In this document: one piece after another, positions 35,063-44,367 of the stretch
How positions within the stretch are numbered: the stretch's first letter is position 1
Layout of the letters: each line of letters opens with the position of its first letter
NCBI GenBank assembly: GCA_963734295.1
Contig: CAVTGS010000012.1
Location: 620,001 to 684,000, forward strand
Direction: 5' to 3'
DNA length: 64,000 nt
From: JAEUMW01 sp963734295
Lineage (GTDB): Bacteria; Pseudomonadota; Gammaproteobacteria; Burkholderiales; JAEUMW01
Notes under the pieces: generated by a model
The model's input: the letters and a program-made list of their open reading frames with translations, nothing else
What the model was told of the DNA's origin: nothing
Databases searched by the model: none
Translations under genes and position numbers: made by a program

Positions 35063-35261
35063 GGAGGTAGACGGGGTCGATGTCGACGCCCACGACGTGG
35101 AGGTTGCGCTGCCTCACGAGGTCGGCATTGCGCACCAGCGCGCCGCCGGTTCCGATTCCCACGTCCAGCAGCCGCGCCCCGCGCGGCAGGCGCTCGAGCA
35201 CCTCGCGGTACCAGCCGACGGTGAGTCCTACGAAGGTTTGATCGTAAAGCCAGGCACGCAT
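34602..35261 (-). CDS. SAM-dependent class I methyltransferase
   Basis: A 219-aa Rossmann-fold methyltransferase. Motif I is LLDVGIGTGGALVRN at about residues 31-45, the acidic loop VVGVDIDP follows, and the motif IV region is YDAVYFSASFMLL. The N-terminus (WLYDQTFVGLTVGWYREVLERL) resembles small-molecule and lipid-headgroup methyltransferases. The substrate is unknown. It is first in the direction of transcription before the heme peroxidase and decarboxylase-like genes. A tail-less duplicate remains at 32091-32170. The upstream gap (35262-35451) contains no clear promoter. Confidence 0.8.
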   Translation of the reverse strand: MRAWLYDQTFVGLTVGWYREVLERLPRGARLLDVGIGTGGALVRNADLVRQRNLHVVGVDIDPVYLRRCRKLVAKAGLARHVVPKLESIYDHHGGPYDAVYFSASFMLLPDPVGALRHAAHMLSPNGRFYFTQTIHTKRAPVMEKVKPMLHRVTTIHFGRVTYEHELVEVVRRAGLQLHEWRNLGGGRDLRFCLAMATRPVRTVDEHVHEAVEPEAAVA

Positions 35262-35451
35262 GGCATCCCTTTCGATGCGGTAGCGGAAAGCGGATGTCCC
35301 TCCTTCAAGGAAGGGTGCAAACGCCTCATCTCATGAGAGAGCCGACAGTACCGCTACGCCAGCCGGTGGTCAATGACACGTCACGCGGGCGAAACCTTGA
35401 TCGGAGCAGGGTTTGCGGGGCAGGCGGATCTCTTGGAGCGTACGGCGCCGC

Positions 35452-36130
35452 TCAGCCGCCGATCCCCACCGTGGCGAGCAGCGACTTAACCCCATTCCAG
35501 CCGATCTGCACGCCGATGCAGAGCACGATGAAGGCCGACAACCGCACCATCACGATCATGCCGGTGTGCCCGATCCACTGGCCGACCCGCGCGGCGTACC
35601 GATAGGTCAACAGGATCGACACGGCCACGATGCCGGTGCCGATGAGCGCGGCGACGATCTGGATCATCACGCGCTCCACCGTGTGGGCGTGGTTGGCGCC
35701 GACGGTGATCGCGACGGAAATCGCCCCCGGATCGACGGTCAGCGGCAAGGTCAACGGATAGAAAGCGCGCGCGAGCGCCGTGACCTTGGCATGATCCGTA
35801 TCGGGAGCCGGTGCGACCGGAGCGGGGTCGGTGCTGCCGAGCATGTTCCAGCCAAGGGCGCAAACGACCGCACCGCCCGCGATCTGCACCACCGGTATCG
35901 AAAGGTCGAAGAGGCGCAGGACCAGCGAGCCGAACAGCATCGACCCGAATAGGAGCACGAATGAATAGAAGCGTGATCCGCCACGCGAGGTCGGCACGAG
36001 TTGCTGCGTCGCAGCCTCGCGTCATGTGCAGGAACAGCGCCGCGTCGCCCACGGGATTCACCACCGGCAGGACTGCGCCGACGATCAGCAGGATTGCGCT
36101 GCTTAGTTGGGCGAAGTCGGTCCAGAGCAT
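35452..36130 (-). CDS. MarC-family integral membrane protein (one frame break)
   Basis: About 225 aa with six predicted membrane helices, as in the MarC/UPF0056 family: LIVGAVLPVVNPVGDAALFLHMT at the start, VVQIAGGAVVCALGWNML in the middle, and FIVLCIGVQIGWNGVKSLL near the end. A single extra base near 35960 separates the first 56 residues from the rest. Skipping it joins WRITFYSFVLLFGSML smoothly. The family has no proven transport substrate. The start is ATG at 36130, and a perfect 9-bp hairpin lies in its leader at 36154-36176. Confidence 0.78.
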
Positions 36131-36153
36131 GGTGGGGGGTAGCGCTTTTGTTA

Positions 36154-36176
36154 GGCCAGCGCAAGCCGCGCTGGCC
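36154..36176. other. Perfect 9-bp hairpin in the marC-like leader
   Basis: GGCCAGCGC at 36154-36162 pairs with GCGCTGGCC at 36168-36176 around a five-base loop. It lies 24-46 bases upstream of the minus-strand start at 36130, with no T tract on either side. It could be an operator or an RNA leader structure. The rest of the 36131-36445 gap between the divergent genes shows nothing I can name. Confidence 0.4.
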
Positions 36177-36445
36177 GGCGGGCTGCTCAGAGGCGAACAA
36201 GAACCTCGAGCGCCGGTTTCGGCGAAGGGCCGACGGTATCGTTTCGACGACCGCGGGTCAATGAGGCGTCAGAGGCGGCCGAGAACTGCGGTGCCGCGGT
36301 GCTTGCGGTTCGACCCCGCACGGCCGCCTGCTACTCATCAAGGGCGACGCCCGTGACCCGCGAGCCCCGGTTCTGCGAGAATCGAGTGCAGAGTGCTTCC
36401 CCGCGGAGGTCAAGATGAACGTCGAAGTTGCTGCCCCGGACAACG

Positions 36446-38076
36446 ATGGTGCGCCATTTCCGGCAGATCCTGCTGTGGCCGCTGCAGCTCATGCCCATCC
36501 AGGAGAACGCGCAGATCCAGAAGCACTGGGAGGTACTGGAGAACGCCGGACCGGGCAACCCCTGGCGTGAGCTTTCTTCCGAGTTCACCGGAGATCAGTC
36601 GACCTTTCAGAGACGCCACTACAACGAGTTCGTGACCTTTCTCCCGCACGTGCAGCGCTTTCTCTACGGCGAGGGGTTTGCCCGCGGCAAGGGTGGCTGG
36701 CATTCGGAGTCCCCGGTGCGCGTGTTTCGCCGACGCGACATCGCCAAAGCGAAGGTCACTCACGGCCGTGACAGGCAGCCGGTGAATTTCGAAGTCGGCC
36801 ACGTCGAGCTCTACTTCTTCTATGACATAGATGTCGTGCTGCTCGCCGTGGAGCTCTTCGCCGACAACCTGAGCCTCGACGACGTCCAGCAAACCCTCTA
36901 CCGCTTCGGGCGCGCCTATCCGCTGGACTGGGATCCCGACGGCACCGGTAGCCACTGCGTCGACAAGATCGAATGGTTGTCTGCGGATGGGCAGGTTCTC
37001 TCATCCTCCGACTATGAAACGGAGGAGAAGTACCTGGCATTCGTCTCCCAGTACCGCTCACCGTACATCGCCGCGCACTGGGAATTCCTGCTGAAGCCGC
37101 TGGCACTGCACTACTCCGGGGAACCGGGGCTCATACGATATCGGCAGATCGAATTCCACCGCATGCCTCTCATGGCCTACATCGCGCTGGACGATCCTCA
37201 CGTTCTGACGCGGGCCGACTTCATTCGCATGGGATTGGCCACGCCGCCGGGCGAGCACGGCGTCCTTCCCTACTCCGAGCGCTACCTGCTGCGGTTCGAA
37301 CGGCGCTACTGCTATGACCGCAGTTGGTCCACCGAGGTCGACGGGCTGAATACCCGTTTCGTATGCAGCGGGCCGATCCTGATCGCGGTCGGCAGCGCCC
37401 GGGAAGCCAATGTTCGTCGATCCTGCAGACCGGCATGCTCGGCCAGTTCCGGCACCAGTATTTCCTGCTTTTTCTGATCGCGCACTTCCATCGCGCGGCG
37501 CTGCTGATGCTCTCCGACCGTCTGGTGATCGCATTGAACAAGCTGGACATCCACAATGCGGACAGCGTGCGGCAGTTCAAGCGCCTCATCCGGCAGACCT
37601 TCGAGATCTTCCTGCGCTTCACTCACCGATACTGGTTTCACGATGTCTCCGATCAGGCGCAGGCCCGGGAGCTTTTTCACATGTGCGCCGAGAACCTCGG
37701 TACCGAGAATCTCTACAACGAGGTACGCGAAGAGATCGAGGACATGAGCAGCTATCTCGACAGCGACACGCTGCGCCGCCAGTCGAACTCGATGGTGCGC
37801 CTGACCGTCGCCACCATCTTCGGCATGATCGCCACCGTTATCACGGGGTTCCTGGGGATGAACCTGATCGCCGAAGCGGACGCGACGTGGACCATGAAGA
37901 TGCTCTACTTCCTGCTCGTGGCGGTGCCTTCGGTCATGCTCGCTTTCTACGTGATCCTCAAGTCGAAACGCCTCTCGGACTTCCTGGACGCGCTCTCGGA
38001 CGAACGCATGTCGCTTCGATCGAAGACCGTGGCAGCGGAGAACATCTTCCGCAAGCGAACGAGGCCGGTACGGTGA
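36446..38076 (+). CDS. CorA-like membrane protein with large cytoplasmic domain (two frame breaks)
   Basis: Removing two extra bases near 37400 and 37420 gives about 542 aa. The first ~440 residues are a soluble domain, longer than in CorA itself. The C-terminus holds two membrane helices, with the pore motif GMN in TGFLGMNLIAEA between them. This matches the CorA-like divalent-cation channel family of Betaproteobacteria. The substrate (Mg2+, Co2+ or other) is not determined. The ATG at 36446 is chosen; a TTG six codons earlier is possible. The two repaired joints read KPMFVDPQTGMLGQ, which is fully plausible. Confidence 0.7.
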
Positions 38077-38085
38077 GAAACCAGA

Positions 38086-38128
38086 CCTTCTGCCACCACT
38101 CGAACGCATGAGTATTCAGGGCGATCAG
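38086..38128 (-). pseudogene. PIN-domain (VapC-type) toxin stub
   Basis: Immediately after the antitoxin stop, the minus strand reads LIALNTHAFEWWQ, closely resembling the VapC start (I-V/L-L-DTHALLWW). The first metal aspartate appears as N. After about 14 codons the sequence runs into the 3' end of the convergent CorA-like gene. No toxin body remains, and the start codon is CTG. Confidence 0.5.
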
Positions 38129-38367
38129 CGGTTCACCTCCCACTCTTCCGAGGGCAGGACCGGTTTCAGCGGGGCGTCGTAGCGGACGAGGCTGCCGCGC
38201 AGCCGCCGCGCCCGCGCCGCTTCCCTAGCATCCGCTTCCGGCAAGGGCGAGGAGATTTCGCCGATGACGCGACCGCGGGAGGTCACACGGATGCGCTCCC
38301 CGCGCTCGACCCGAGCGAGATACTCTGGCAGGTGCTGGCGCAGGGTGGTGACGTTGACTTCGACCAT
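38125..38367 (-). CDS. Phd/YefM-type antitoxin (orphan)
   Basis: An 80-aa protein with the prevent-host-death pattern (VEVNVTTLRQHLPEYLARVERGERIRVTSRGRVIGEI). It binds its own operator and would neutralise a PIN-type toxin through its C-terminal tail. The start at 38367 is chosen over 38388 because the promoter's predicted transcription start is at about 38386. The usual downstream vapC is reduced to a stub, so the antitoxin appears to be left alone. Confidence 0.8.
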   Translation of the reverse strand: MVEVNVTTLRQHLPEYLARVERGERIRVTSRGRVIGEISSPLPEADAREAARARRLRGSLVRYDAPLKPVLPSEEWEVNR

Positions 38368-38382
38368 GGCAGGCTCTGCAGT

Positions 38383-38421
38383 GTACATTTAGACTGTACG
38401 TAGAGAGAGCGCGACTGTCAA
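38383..38421 (-). promoter_or_regulatory. Antitoxin promoter with overlapping dyad operator
   Basis: On the minus strand TTGACA (38416-38421) and TACAGT (38393-38398) are spaced by exactly 17 bases. The dyad GTACA-N7-TGTAC (38383-38399) overlaps the -10 box. This is the layout of an autoregulated toxin-antitoxin operon. The leader before the 38367 start is only about 19 nt. Confidence 0.65.
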
Positions 38422-38763
38422 TGCGAGGCGGCTTGTGTAGGGACCGCGCGTCTTGATACCGGCAGAAGTGAGCCACGGACGCGCCTCAGATCGGGTGCTG
38501 TCAGAGTCGCGCAGAAATGAAGTGTCACGTCTTGCCTTTCTCGTCCAGCCTCGATGAGACGGTGGCGCCGCACTGCAGGACGTGATGAATGGAACACTCT
38601 GACCCCATCGGAGTGACTTTGCTAGAAGCGGCGCCGAGCCATCGGAAACGGAATCCGCGTTCGCTGTGAGGCTAGGCGCGCCCAACAGGATGAAAGTGGG
38701 GACTGGATCGAGGCAATCTTACTGCCCTGTCCGCGCGCTGAACGTCAGAATTGATCGGCAGCT
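38422..38763. other. Gene-free stretch, AT-richer than surroundings
   Basis: No start/stop frame resembling a known protein, RNA gene or IS end is visible. Base composition drops from here through the three-gene set to about 40.7 kb, marking the left side of an accessory patch. Confidence 0.4.
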
Positions 38764-39180
38764 TCATTGACGTGCACCGCTCACGGCACGAAGCAGATCG
38801 TCGGCCTGCTCGGAAATGTTGCCGACGATGCCATCACCGCATTCGCGGACTCGACCTGAGCCGCACACCCCCACGTACTGTGTGAGGTAGAAGGGAAAGG
38901 GCTGAGCAGGGTTCTGAAATAGGACAACGATCGAATACACAGTGGAGTATCCAGGGTTTCGAGCGTCTTGGTCCATGGTCACGATGTTGACCTGCATTCG
39001 AGGCTTGCTTTGGTCGAACTCGATCGCAAGAGCCGATGACCTCCGGATGCCTTCCTTGACTTGAAAGACGAGCCTCTGTCCAACTACGTCTTTACTGGTG
39101 TTGTTAATCTCCACCGGCGTCTGGGCTTGCGCAGCTATCGACGCCGCTAGCAGGAATGCCGCGATAAGACCTTTCGTCAT
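38764..39180 (-). CDS. Small exported protein of unknown function
   Basis: A 138-aa protein with a clear signal peptide (MTKGLIAAFLLAASIAAQAQ, cleavage after AQA) and no lipobox. The mature part has the beta-rich pattern QRLVFQVKEGIRRSSALAIEF and one cysteine pair near the end (GVCGSGRVRECGDG). I do not recognise a family. The start at 39180 has a strong GGGAGGA ribosome-binding site six bases upstream. It is third in a same-strand set with two other genes of similar low G+C, separated by 62 and 72 bp, so the set is likely one transcription unit. Confidence 0.6.
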   Translation of the reverse strand: MTKGLIAAFLLAASIAAQAQTPVEINNTSKDVVGQRLVFQVKEGIRRSSALAIEFDQSKPRMQVNIVTMDQDARNPGYSTVYSIVVLFQNPAQPFPFYLTQYVGVCGSGRVRECGDGIVGNISEQADDLLRAVSGARQ

Positions 39181-39242
39181 GTGATGTCCTCCCAAAGCCG
39201 AGTGACGTCCAACGTGGCGCTGCCGGGTGGCACGTCCAGTGT

Positions 39243-39839
39243 CTACGCGGGAGGAGGATTTGGCAGTTGTCCTCGCCACTGAATGTATTCGCGCCCTTTT
39301 GGGGTGACTTCAATCAGCTCGCCGTTGAAGATGATTAAGTTGTGACTCTCAAGGACAGAAAGAATCGTGCGTCTCTGATCCGCAGAAGGAATCAGCGGCT
39401 GCCAAAAAGTGTCGAAGGCACCGAGCGTCGTTGGAGCGGGCAAAGACGCTAGCCAATCAAGCACACGTTGCGTAGCAAGAACCAGAAAGTGGTTCAAATA
39501 GCGGTATTCCCAGAGATAAGCCCTAGCGCGTTCAGCGAACATTGCCTGTTGAAGCAGTTTTAGCGTCTCAGGCGGACCCGTGACGCCCGCAGGAAGCGGC
39601 GGCGGCGTTGGGTTAGGAAGCGTCTGTTTCTGAGAACTCGCGCCGTTACTTTCTGCAGTCGAGGGAAGCTGTGGGGCGGCCAGTTCTGCTGTGCCCCACT
39701 TCAGCAATGCAATCCGCGAAATGAGCGACCGTATCTCCGCGCCGAACATCCAAAGGAACATCACCCCTAGGACACCGACAGCTGTAGGAAAGCTAAGGAT
39801 TACCTTTAGATATTCGAGAACGAGAGTCGTGATGTCCAT
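39243..39839 (-). CDS. Membrane-anchored protein with C-terminal winged-helix-like domain
   Basis: A 198-aa protein with one membrane helix near the N-terminus (residues ~8-34, LKVILSFPTAVGVLGVMFLWMF), a proline/serine linker, and an AERARAYLWEYRYLNHFL helix pair. The end resembles a small winged helix (ILSVLESHNLIIFNGELIEVTPKGREYI). No known family is evident. The pattern is that of a membrane-tethered sensor or effector. It lies between the HEPN-motif gene and the exported protein in the same direction. The ATG at 39839 is preferred; a GTG eleven codons upstream is possible. Confidence 0.55.
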   Translation of the reverse strand: MDITTLVLEYLKVILSFPTAVGVLGVMFLWMFGAEIRSLISRIALLKWGTAELAAPQLPSTAESNGASSQKQTLPNPTPPPLPAGVTGPPETLKLLQQAMFAERARAYLWEYRYLNHFLVLATQRVLDWLASLPAPTTLGAFDTFWQPLIPSADQRRTILSVLESHNLIIFNGELIEVTPKGREYIQWRGQLPNPPPA

Positions 39840-39911
39840 GTTCTGAGGCAGCGAACGCTGCAGTGGAGGCACGCCGGCGATAGAACGTCCCCTGCAACGC
39901 CGGTTAGAGAC

Positions 39912-40580
39912 CTATTTCGCGCGCCATCGCGAACCGAACTCAAATTGGCTATACGGATCGATGTCGCAGCGCATTAGGAGCGCCTCCAGCCCCGCCAACG
40001 CTTCGGCATACAGGCGAGCAAAGAACCCAACGGGAAAGACAAGTTGCCACGAGTCGCCAGTCATGGAGTGGTAGTACGGTTGATCTTTATCGGCGGACAT
40101 TTCGATGCCGTACCCAGGCTGACGAAACTCGTGAACAAGAGTGTTTCGGTACGTGTAGAAAAGCTCCGCGTACCGACAAGAAGCAAGAATACATTTCTCT
40201 GACGGTTGAGCAGACGCCGCAAGCTCTGACAATAGCGGCGATTCGTTCAGTCGCAGAAATTTTCCAGGGGACCACTTTCCCAAGTGTGCCTTTGCCTTAA
40301 CGCAAAGCGAGCTGGAGCTTTGGCCACTATCTTCCAGCGCCAAAGACAATTGGGGGAGGCTCACGCGGTCTCGATCTGACCAATTTGTCAGCTCGTCGAT
40401 CAGGCGGAGGCTTCTTGGGCGGTGTTTGCCAACTTTTCCGAAGGCTGCACGCGCAATAGGATCGAGAGCTGTTGCGTAGATAATCTTGCGGTACATGATC
40501 GGTTGCACTGACAGAATGACGGTCTCCTGGTCCCGGAAGTACCCAACAAACTGCTCGATTGCATCGATATGAGTGCACAT
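39912..40580 (-). CDS. HEPN-motif protein (putative RNase-type accessory protein)
   Basis: A 222-aa soluble protein of unassigned family. The segment CRYAELFYTYRNTLVHEFRQPGYG contains RNTLVH, the Rx4H motif with a polar residue after the arginine that forms the active site of HEPN RNases and toxins. It sits in a helical context as expected. The N-terminus is leucine-rich and helical. HEPN proteins act in toxin-antitoxin, abortive-infection and CRISPR systems, but this link is inference from one motif. Base composition is lower than in flanking genes. The ATG at 40580 is the most likely start. The neighbours downstream are a membrane protein and an exported protein. Confidence 0.5.
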   Translation of the reverse strand: MCTHIDAIEQFVGYFRDQETVILSVQPIMYRKIIYATALDPIARAAFGKVGKHRPRSLRLIDELTNWSDRDRVSLPQLSLALEDSGQSSSSLCVKAKAHLGKWSPGKFLRLNESPLLSELAASAQPSEKCILASCRYAELFYTYRNTLVHEFRQPGYGIEMSADKDQPYYHSMTGDSWQLVFPVGFFARLYAEALAGLEALLMRCDIDPYSQFEFGSRWRAK

Positions 40581-40908
40581 GACCAAGACCTAGCGGCACC
40601 CCGTTCGAGTAACACGAGGCCTACGGATACATTAGACCGTTACCCGCGCGACATCAACCGACTAAGTCACAAGGGCGAGTAAATCGCTTCAGCCCAAGGT
40701 CAAAACGTTGGCTTTCTAGCAGCCACCTTCGCGATCAAAGTTGCCGGCGATGGCGGACGAGACGTTGGCGGTGAGTGCATTTCGCCCCACGCTGGCGGCG
40801 GAGCCGCTTTTCTGAGACCTTTACGACCCTGGCGAGAAGGATTCGAACGAGCGGCGCTCTTTCGCGATGAGGTGTCGCCCGCCCTCCGCCAAGCCACGAA
40901 ACCAGCCG
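40581..40908. other. Intergenic stretch at right edge of low-GC patch
   Basis: G+C rises again across this stretch. Short open frames exist, but none has a family pattern, ribosome-binding site or codon bias I would defend. No IS end or att-like repeat was found. Confidence 0.35.
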
Positions 40909-43900
40909 ATGAATACCGACCACGCCCCGCCCTCCCCCCTCCGCCTCGAAAGCCCCTCCGGACTCTGAGCGTCGAGCTCAACGCCAACGGCTCGCTCCGC
41001 CGCCTGGACCATGGCGACATCCTCCTCAACCTGTTCCCCGGCAACGAGCTGGAAGGCGGGCCCGCCAACATCTATCTCCGGCGCCTCGGCGACACCGTCG
41101 AAGCGATTCCGCTGCTGGGCCCGCGGAGCCCTGCTCGCGCCGCTTCCGACGGGAAGCAGCATGACGTTGGTCCGGCGAATGGCAGGGCATCCGGTTCGCG
41201 GTCGTGCTGACCCTGGCCGAGTCGGCCGCCGCCTGGTTCTGGCACGTGATGCTGGAGAACACGGGAGCAGCCGCCGTCACGGTGGACCTGATCCACGCCC
41301 AGGACCTGGGACTCGCCGCATTACGGCGCGGTGCGGCTCAACGAGTACTACGTGAGCCAGTACCTCGACCACGCGCCGCTCGCCCATCCCGAGCGGGGCT
41401 GGGTGCTGGCCTCCCGGCAGAACCAGTCCACGGGAGGCCGCAATCCGTGGTGCGTGATCGGGGCCCTCGGTCGCGGGACGAGCTTCGCCACCGACGCGCT
41501 TCAGGTCCACGGCCTCGCCACCCGCGCGGGATACCTGCCGGCAGGCGTGACGGCAGGCTTGCCCGGCACCCGCCGCCAGCACGAGCACGCCATGGCGGCG
41601 ATTCAGGACGAAGCGGTGCGGCTGCAACCGGGCGCGCGGACCGAACGCGGCTTCTTCGGCTGGTTCGAGGCGCGACCATCCCGCCGCCACGTCGGATGCC
41701 GACCTCGCTTTCGTCGACCGAGCCCTGGCGTTGCCGGAGGCCAGGCCACCCGCGGAATGGCCCGCCCCCACCAGCGAGCGCGCGGCCTGCGCCAGCTTGT
41801 TCAGCACCGCCCCGCTGCTGGAAACGCTCGATCTCTCGCGAGGCCGAGATCGACGGCCTGTTCGGCACCGAGCGGCGGCATGACGAGCGCGAGGCCGACG
41901 GCCGCCTGCTGTCGTTCTTCGCGGGCGAGCGGCGCCACGTGGTCCTGAAGGCCAAGGAGCTGCAGGTGCTGCGCCCCCACGGCCACATGCTTCGCTCCGG
42001 CAGCGGTCTCACGCCGGACGAGGCCGGACTCACCTCCACCGTCTGGATGGCGGGCGTGTTCCATTCGATGGTGACGCAGGGGCATGTCAGCATCAACCGG
42101 TTCCTCTCCACGACCCACAGCTACCTGAGCCTGTTCCGCTCCCACGGCCAGCGGCTCTTCGTGCAACTGCAGCGACGGCTGGCGGCTGCTCGACGTGCCG
42201 TCCGCCTTCGAGATGGCGCCGGAAGGCTGCCGCTGGATCTACCGTCATGCCGAAGGGATGCTCGAGGTCCGGTCGCGGGCGCTCACCGAACGCCACGAGC
42301 TCACGCTGGAGATCGAAGTCCTCGCCGGGGGTCCGCTGCGCTTTCTGCTGACCAATCACGTCGCGCTGAACGGCGACGACGGTTCCGAACCCGGGCCGGT
42401 ACTGTTCGATCGCGAAGGCATGGGCGCCTTCGTGCGGGCGATCCCCGAGTCCGATGTCGGCCGCCGTTATCCGGACGGTGGATTCCACCTCATGCCGTTT
42501 CCCGGCACGGTCGTCGAGCAACTGGGCGGGGACGAGCTGCTGTTCGCCGACGGATCGAGCCGCGGGCAGCCGTTCCTGTGCTTCGTGACGGCGCCGGCGC
42601 AGTCGCTGGGATTCAGCATCCAGGGCGGGCTGGGGTCGGAGTCGCGAAGGCGAAACGCGCGGACGACTTCTGGCGCACCATGACGGCCGGGTTGCGGCTC
42701 GCGCCGCCCGCCGGCAGCCCCCTCGCCGGCGACGCGGCGCGGCTCGCCGACATCCTGCCCTGGTTCGTCCACAACGCGCTGGTCCACTACCTGAGTCCGC
42801 GCGGGCTGGAGCAGTATTCCGGCGGCGGCTGGGGCACCCGCGACGTGACCCAGGGGCCGGTCGAACTGCTGCTCGCACTCGGCCGCCCGGAGCCGATCCG
42901 CGACATCCTCGTCCGCGTCTTTCGCAATCAGAACCCCGACGGCGACTGGCCGCAGTGGTTCATGTTCTTCGATCGCGAGCGCGACATCCGGGCCGGCGAT
43001 TCCCACGGCGACATCGTCTTCTGGCCGCTGCTCGCGCTGGCGCAATACCTCCTCGCCTCGGACGACGCGGCGTTGCTGGACGAGACCCTGCCTTTCTTCG
43101 ATCCGGAGGGCGACGCCCAAGCGGAACACGCGACGGTTTGGGAGCACGTCGAGCGCGCATTGGGAGTGATCGGCGCGCGGGTGATCGCCGGGACGCGCCT
43201 CGCCGCCTACGGCCACGGCGACTGGAACGATTCGCTGCAACCGGCGGACCCGTCGTTTCGCGACCACCTGTGCAGCGCCTGGACGGTCACGCTCCATTAT
43301 CAGACCCTCACCACGCTGGCGGAAGCATTGCGGCGGCTCGGCCGGGACCAGCAGGCAGAGCGCTTCGAGCAAGAAGCCGCGGAGGTGCTCGCGGATTTCC
43401 AGCGGCTGCTCATGAAGGACGGCACGGTGGCGGGCTATGCGCACTTCGGCGAAGCGGGCGGCGTGCAGTACCTGCTGCACCCGGACGACCGCACCACGGG
43501 TCTCTCGTACAGCCTGCTGCCGATGATCCACGCCATCCTGAACGGAATGTTCAGCCGCGAGCAGGCGCGCCACCACCTCGCGCCTCATCGAGACACACCT
43601 GCTCGGCCCCGACGGCGCCCGGCTGTTCGACCGGCCGATGGAATACCGCGGCGGCCCGCAGCAATTCTTCCAGCGGGCGGAGAGCAGCAGCTTCTTCGGC
43701 CGCGAGATCGGTCTCATGTACACCCACGCGCACCTTCGCTACGCCGAGGCGCTCTGGCACTACGGCGACGCCGACGGATTCTTCCGGGCGCTGTGCCAAG
43801 CCGTTCCCATCGGCCTCGGCGAACGTGTCCCCGCGGCGACGCGGCGCCAGGCCAATTGCTACTACTCCAGCAGCGACGCCGCCTTCGCCGACCGCTATCA

Positions 43901-44297
43901 GGCCTATGCCGAATACGAACGCGCGCTCGCCGGATACATTCCGCTCGACGGCGGCTGGCGGATCTACTCGAGCGGCGCGGGCATCGCAACGGCGCTGATC
44001 TTCCGCTGCTTCCTGGGGCTGCGCGCGGAGCAGTCGCGGCTCGTAATCGACCCCGCGATCCCCAAGCGCCTGGACGGCCTCCGGGCCGAGCTGGAACTGG
44101 CCGGCATCCGCTTCGAGATCACCTACCGCGTCGAGTCCAGCGGGTGTGGCGTGCTCGCGCTGGAGCTCAACGGCCGTGACCTGCCTTTCTCACGCGTGCA
44201 CAATCCCTATCGAACCGGCGGCGCAGAGGTGTCGATGGCGGCGTTGCGGGAAAGCACGGTGGCGGGTTTGAATCGGCTCACCGTCTGGCTGGGGTGA
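40909..44297 (+). CDS. GH94 family glycoside phosphorylase (many frame breaks)
   Basis: Pieces in all three plus-strand frames join into one ~1120-aa protein of the GH94 phosphorylase and cyclic-glucan-synthase family. There is a beta-sandwich N-terminal half (LRRLDHGDILLNLFPGNELEGGPANIYLRR; LIHAQDLGLA). The catalytic (alpha/alpha)6 barrel has GGGWGTRDVTQGP, GHGDWNDSL with the general-acid aspartate, and RAESSSFFGREIGLMY. The length resembles 1,2-beta-oligoglucan phosphorylases (~1100 aa) more than cellobiose phosphorylase (~810 aa), but the substrate is a guess. At least seven breaks lie near 40970, 41170, 41320, 41670, 41815, 42170, 42640 and 43575. The ATG at 40909 is the likely start. Confidence 0.7.
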
Positions 44298-44367
44298 GCG
44301 GCGGTTGCAGATCTCGTCCGCCCCGGGACAACAGGCATTGGGGCCGCGTGACACGAATGGCATTCAA

